26,539 nt of DNA from Cyanobacteria bacterium UBA11153 (lineage in GTDB: Bacteria > Cyanobacteriota > Cyanobacteriia > Cyanobacteriales > Coleofasciculaceae), in contig DOIX01000140.1 in NCBI GenBank assembly GCA_003511885.1, forward strand, positions 42,630 through 69,168. Reading direction: 5' to 3'. Of the stretch, positions 25,286 through 26,539 are shown piece after piece; within the stretch, counting starts at the first letter, position 1, and every line of letters begins with the position of its first letter. The translations under genes and the position numbers were made by a program. The notes below the pieces were generated by a model that ran no database searches, was not told the origin of the DNA, and worked only from the letters and a program-made list of their open reading frames with translations.

Positions 25286-26137
25286 CTATCTATTCACCAA
25301 AACTGGACGACGAGTTACCAAAACCTGAACTCTACCTAACGCATAATCCAACACCAACCCCGTCACACCAATCACAATCACCGCTAAAAATACCGCACTT
25401 AGGTTAAGACGATTCCATTGATCCCAAACAAAGAACCCAATACCAATTCCACCTGTCAGCATTTCCACCGCGACAATTACTAACCAAGCAATCCCTAAAC
25501 TAATCCGCAAGCCAGTAAAAATATAGGGCAAACTTGCAGGCCAAATAATCTTAGTAATTTGCCGCCAGCTCGGCATTTCTAAAACTTGGGCTACATCTAG
25601 ATAATCCTTATTTACACTAGATACACCCAGGGCTGTATTAATAATTGTCGGCCACAATGAGGTAATAAAGATGACAAAAATTGCCGAAGGTTCCGCCAAG
25701 TTAAAAATTGATAAAGCAATGGGTAACCAAGCTAAGGGTGATACGGGTTTAAATACTTGAATTAAGGGATTCAGAATCAGCATTGCTACTCTAGACATCC
25801 CGATCAAAAAACCCAACGGAATCGCTACTACCGCCCCTAATACAAATCCTAATAAAACCCGCCGCAAACTTGCCAATAATAACCAACCTAATCCTAAATT
25901 ACCAGGTCCTTTACGAAAGAATGGATTGGCATATTCGGCACTATCAATTAAAGCCTGAAGGGGAGTTGGCATTAAATCTGTACAAAAGGTAGCCGTAAAC
26001 CACCACAGGGCAATTATTCCGGCAATTCCAATGGCAGGTAATATGACTACATCCCGCCATATTAGGGGTTTTGCCCGTTTCCAAACAGCTTTACTGCTGA
26101 CTGCAAAAATTGCAGCCAAGTTTAGTTGAGATATCAT
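25286..26137 (-). CDS. NrtB-type ABC transporter permease
   Basis: This 283-aa inner-membrane permease is the first gene of a three-gene importer operon. It has a cytosolic N-terminus, a membrane segment at about 33-50 and five further segments in the BPD_transp_1 domain (about 90-275). The ATPase-contacting EAA loop is visible as LEMPSWRQITKIIWPASLPYIFTGLRI, preceded by FKPVSPLAWLPIAL, both typical of NrtB/CmpB/CynB. Gene order permease, binding protein, ATPase differs from the usual nrtABCD and cmpABCD order. The ATG is preceded by AAGAGG at a suitable distance. A c-di-AMP riboswitch and promoter lie upstream. Confidence 0.92.
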   Translation of the reverse strand: MISQLNLAAIFAVSSKAVWKRAKPLIWRDVVILPAIGIAGIIALWWFTATFCTDLMPTPLQALIDSAEYANPFFRKGPGNLGLGWLLLASLRRVLLGFVLGAVVAIPLGFLIGMSRVAMLILNPLIQVFKPVSPLAWLPIALSIFNLAEPSAIFVIFITSLWPTIINTALGVSSVNKDYLDVAQVLEMPSWRQITKIIWPASLPYIFTGLRISLGIAWLVIVAVEMLTGGIGIGFFVWDQWNRLNLSAVFLAVIVIGVTGLVLDYALGRVQVLVTRRPVLVNR

Positions 26138-26142
26138 TTTTC

Positions 26143-26162
26143 ATGCCTCTTGTCAAGAGCAG
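26143..26162 (-). promoter_or_regulatory. SD sequence in a short hairpin before the ABC operon
   Basis: On the minus strand CTCTT and AAGAG form a 5-bp stem with loop GAC, directly ahead of the permease ATG. The 3' arm plus the next G forms the SD sequence AAGAGG, so ribosome access could depend on leader folding. Confidence 0.45.
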
Positions 26163-26246
26163 GTACAAAAGAAATGAGCAGTACCAGCCAGGATTACTGA
26201 TGAGTGCAAGGCATTACTAAGAATGCTGTCTCTTCAGTCTCCTCTC

Positions 26247-26404
26247 AATGCCTACGAAGTTAGCTGACGGGCTAGGAAAGAGAGTTGTCCCTCTCTATGC
26301 TCTAGTTACCAAGCATAGAGATACGCCCCAAAAATTGGTTCCTCCGCTCCAGCTCGATCTTACTTTTGGGCGATAAACCCAAAGATTTGCTGGATTAAGC
26401 CGAC
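26247..26404 (-). ncRNA. Cyclic di-AMP riboswitch (ydaO/yuaA type)
   Basis: Read on the minus strand, the segment follows the ydaO aptamer from end to end. It has GGCTTAATCCAGC as the 5' strand, GCTGG closing the second helix, then CGGAGGAACC, ATTTTTGGGG and GTATCTC. A perfect ATCTCTATGC/GCATAGAGA arm and GGGAC follow, then the highly conserved CCCGTCAGCTAACTTCGTAGGC 3' part, broken here only by TT for the usual CT. An extra hairpin (TTTGGG/CCCAA) extends the first arm. The start lies about 12 nt after the predicted transcription start. This RNA class binds c-di-AMP and usually represses its gene when ligand is high. Confidence 0.92.
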
Positions 26405-26422
26405 TTACTCTATTAGGTGGAA

Positions 26423-26451
26423 ATTATATTACTTCTGACACAAAAAGTCAA
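26423..26451 (-). promoter_or_regulatory. Sigma70-type promoter of the ABC operon
   Basis: On the minus strand TTGACT (26451-26446) and TATAAT (26428-26423) are separated by 17 bp. Transcription should begin near 26416, just before the riboswitch aptamer. Confidence 0.8.
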
Positions 26452-26508
26452 CTTTCAGTTCTAAGCTGTAGCTCATCTAAATTGGATATGAAATTTGTCG
26501 AAAGGGCT

Positions 26509-26529
26509 GTGGGGTGTAGGGTGTGGGGA
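26509..26529 (+). repeat. GTGGGGT heptad array at the window end
   Basis: Three tandem 7-nt units (GTGGGGT, GTAGGGT, GTGGGGA), the same family as at 20733-20760. Confidence 0.65.
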
Positions 26530-26539
26530 TATACAAATT

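Noticed and set aside
1716..26529. CRISPR array
   Set aside because: The tandem repeats have a 7- or 14-nt period without spacers; no 23-47-nt repeat with unique spacers exists.
26405..26539. NtcA-type GTA-N8-TAC operator upstream of the ABC operon
   Set aside because: I found no GTA and TAC with the right spacing near the promoter, so nitrogen control through NtcA is not supported by sequence.

Overview
The window looks like chromosomal DNA of a filamentous, probably non-heterocystous cyanobacterium (the order is a guess; the phylum is well supported). Evidence for the phylum: many HIP1 octamers (GCGATCGC), short tandem heptanucleotide repeats in most spacers, and typically cyanobacterial genes: a DUF2555-type protein coupled to coaBC, a YlqD-family protein, a CHAD protein, NrtA/CmpA-family transport genes and very large PAS/GAF hybrid kinases. 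No rRNA, tRNA, CRISPR array or intact transposase was found.

Layout. (1) 1-1738: repeat-rich DNA, then a SagB/ThcOx-type FMN oxidoreductase whose last codons and stop are made of heptad repeats. (2) 1739-4260: a palindromic repeat, an almost pure pentapeptide-repeat protein on the minus strand, and about 1.1 kb without a gene that holds a strongly structured RNA candidate (about 3701-3978) ending in a terminator-like hairpin. (3) 4261-8814, plus strand: CHAD protein, Crp/Fnr-family regulator, a small serine esterase that seems to start at CTG, then a good promoter with a 278-nt structured leader in front of the DUF2555-type gene and coaBC (4-nt overlap). (4) 8910-11543, minus strand: YlqD-family protein and an AMP-forming long-chain acyl-CoA/acyl-ACP synthetase. 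(5) 11958-17632, plus strand: a 1479-aa membrane hybrid histidine kinase (CHASE3, PAS, GAF, three PAS, HisKA, HATPase, REC, REC) and a soluble REC-HisKA-HATPase protein, probably one signalling module. (6) 17676-26137, all minus strand: YegS-type lipid kinase, ExoD-like membrane protein, an ArsB/NhaD-type permease, an SLC13 permease with two RCK_C domains, and a three-gene ABC importer of the NrtB-NrtA-NrtD type.

The most notable feature is upstream of the ABC importer: a near-consensus promoter (TTGACT, 17 bp, TATAAT) followed by a ydaO/yuaA-type cyclic di-AMP riboswitch (about 26404-26247, minus strand) and a leader that can form an SD-masking hairpin. This implies that c-di-AMP controls an anion or small-solute uptake system whose binding protein appears to lack the histidine expected in nitrate-binding NrtA.

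A second theme is repeated DNA. Six copies or fragments of one element are present (ends TATAGCA and TTGCTATA, with RTTGACA heptads inside its left end; two complete copies of 122 and 128 bp). Several other heptad families occupy spacers and gene ends.
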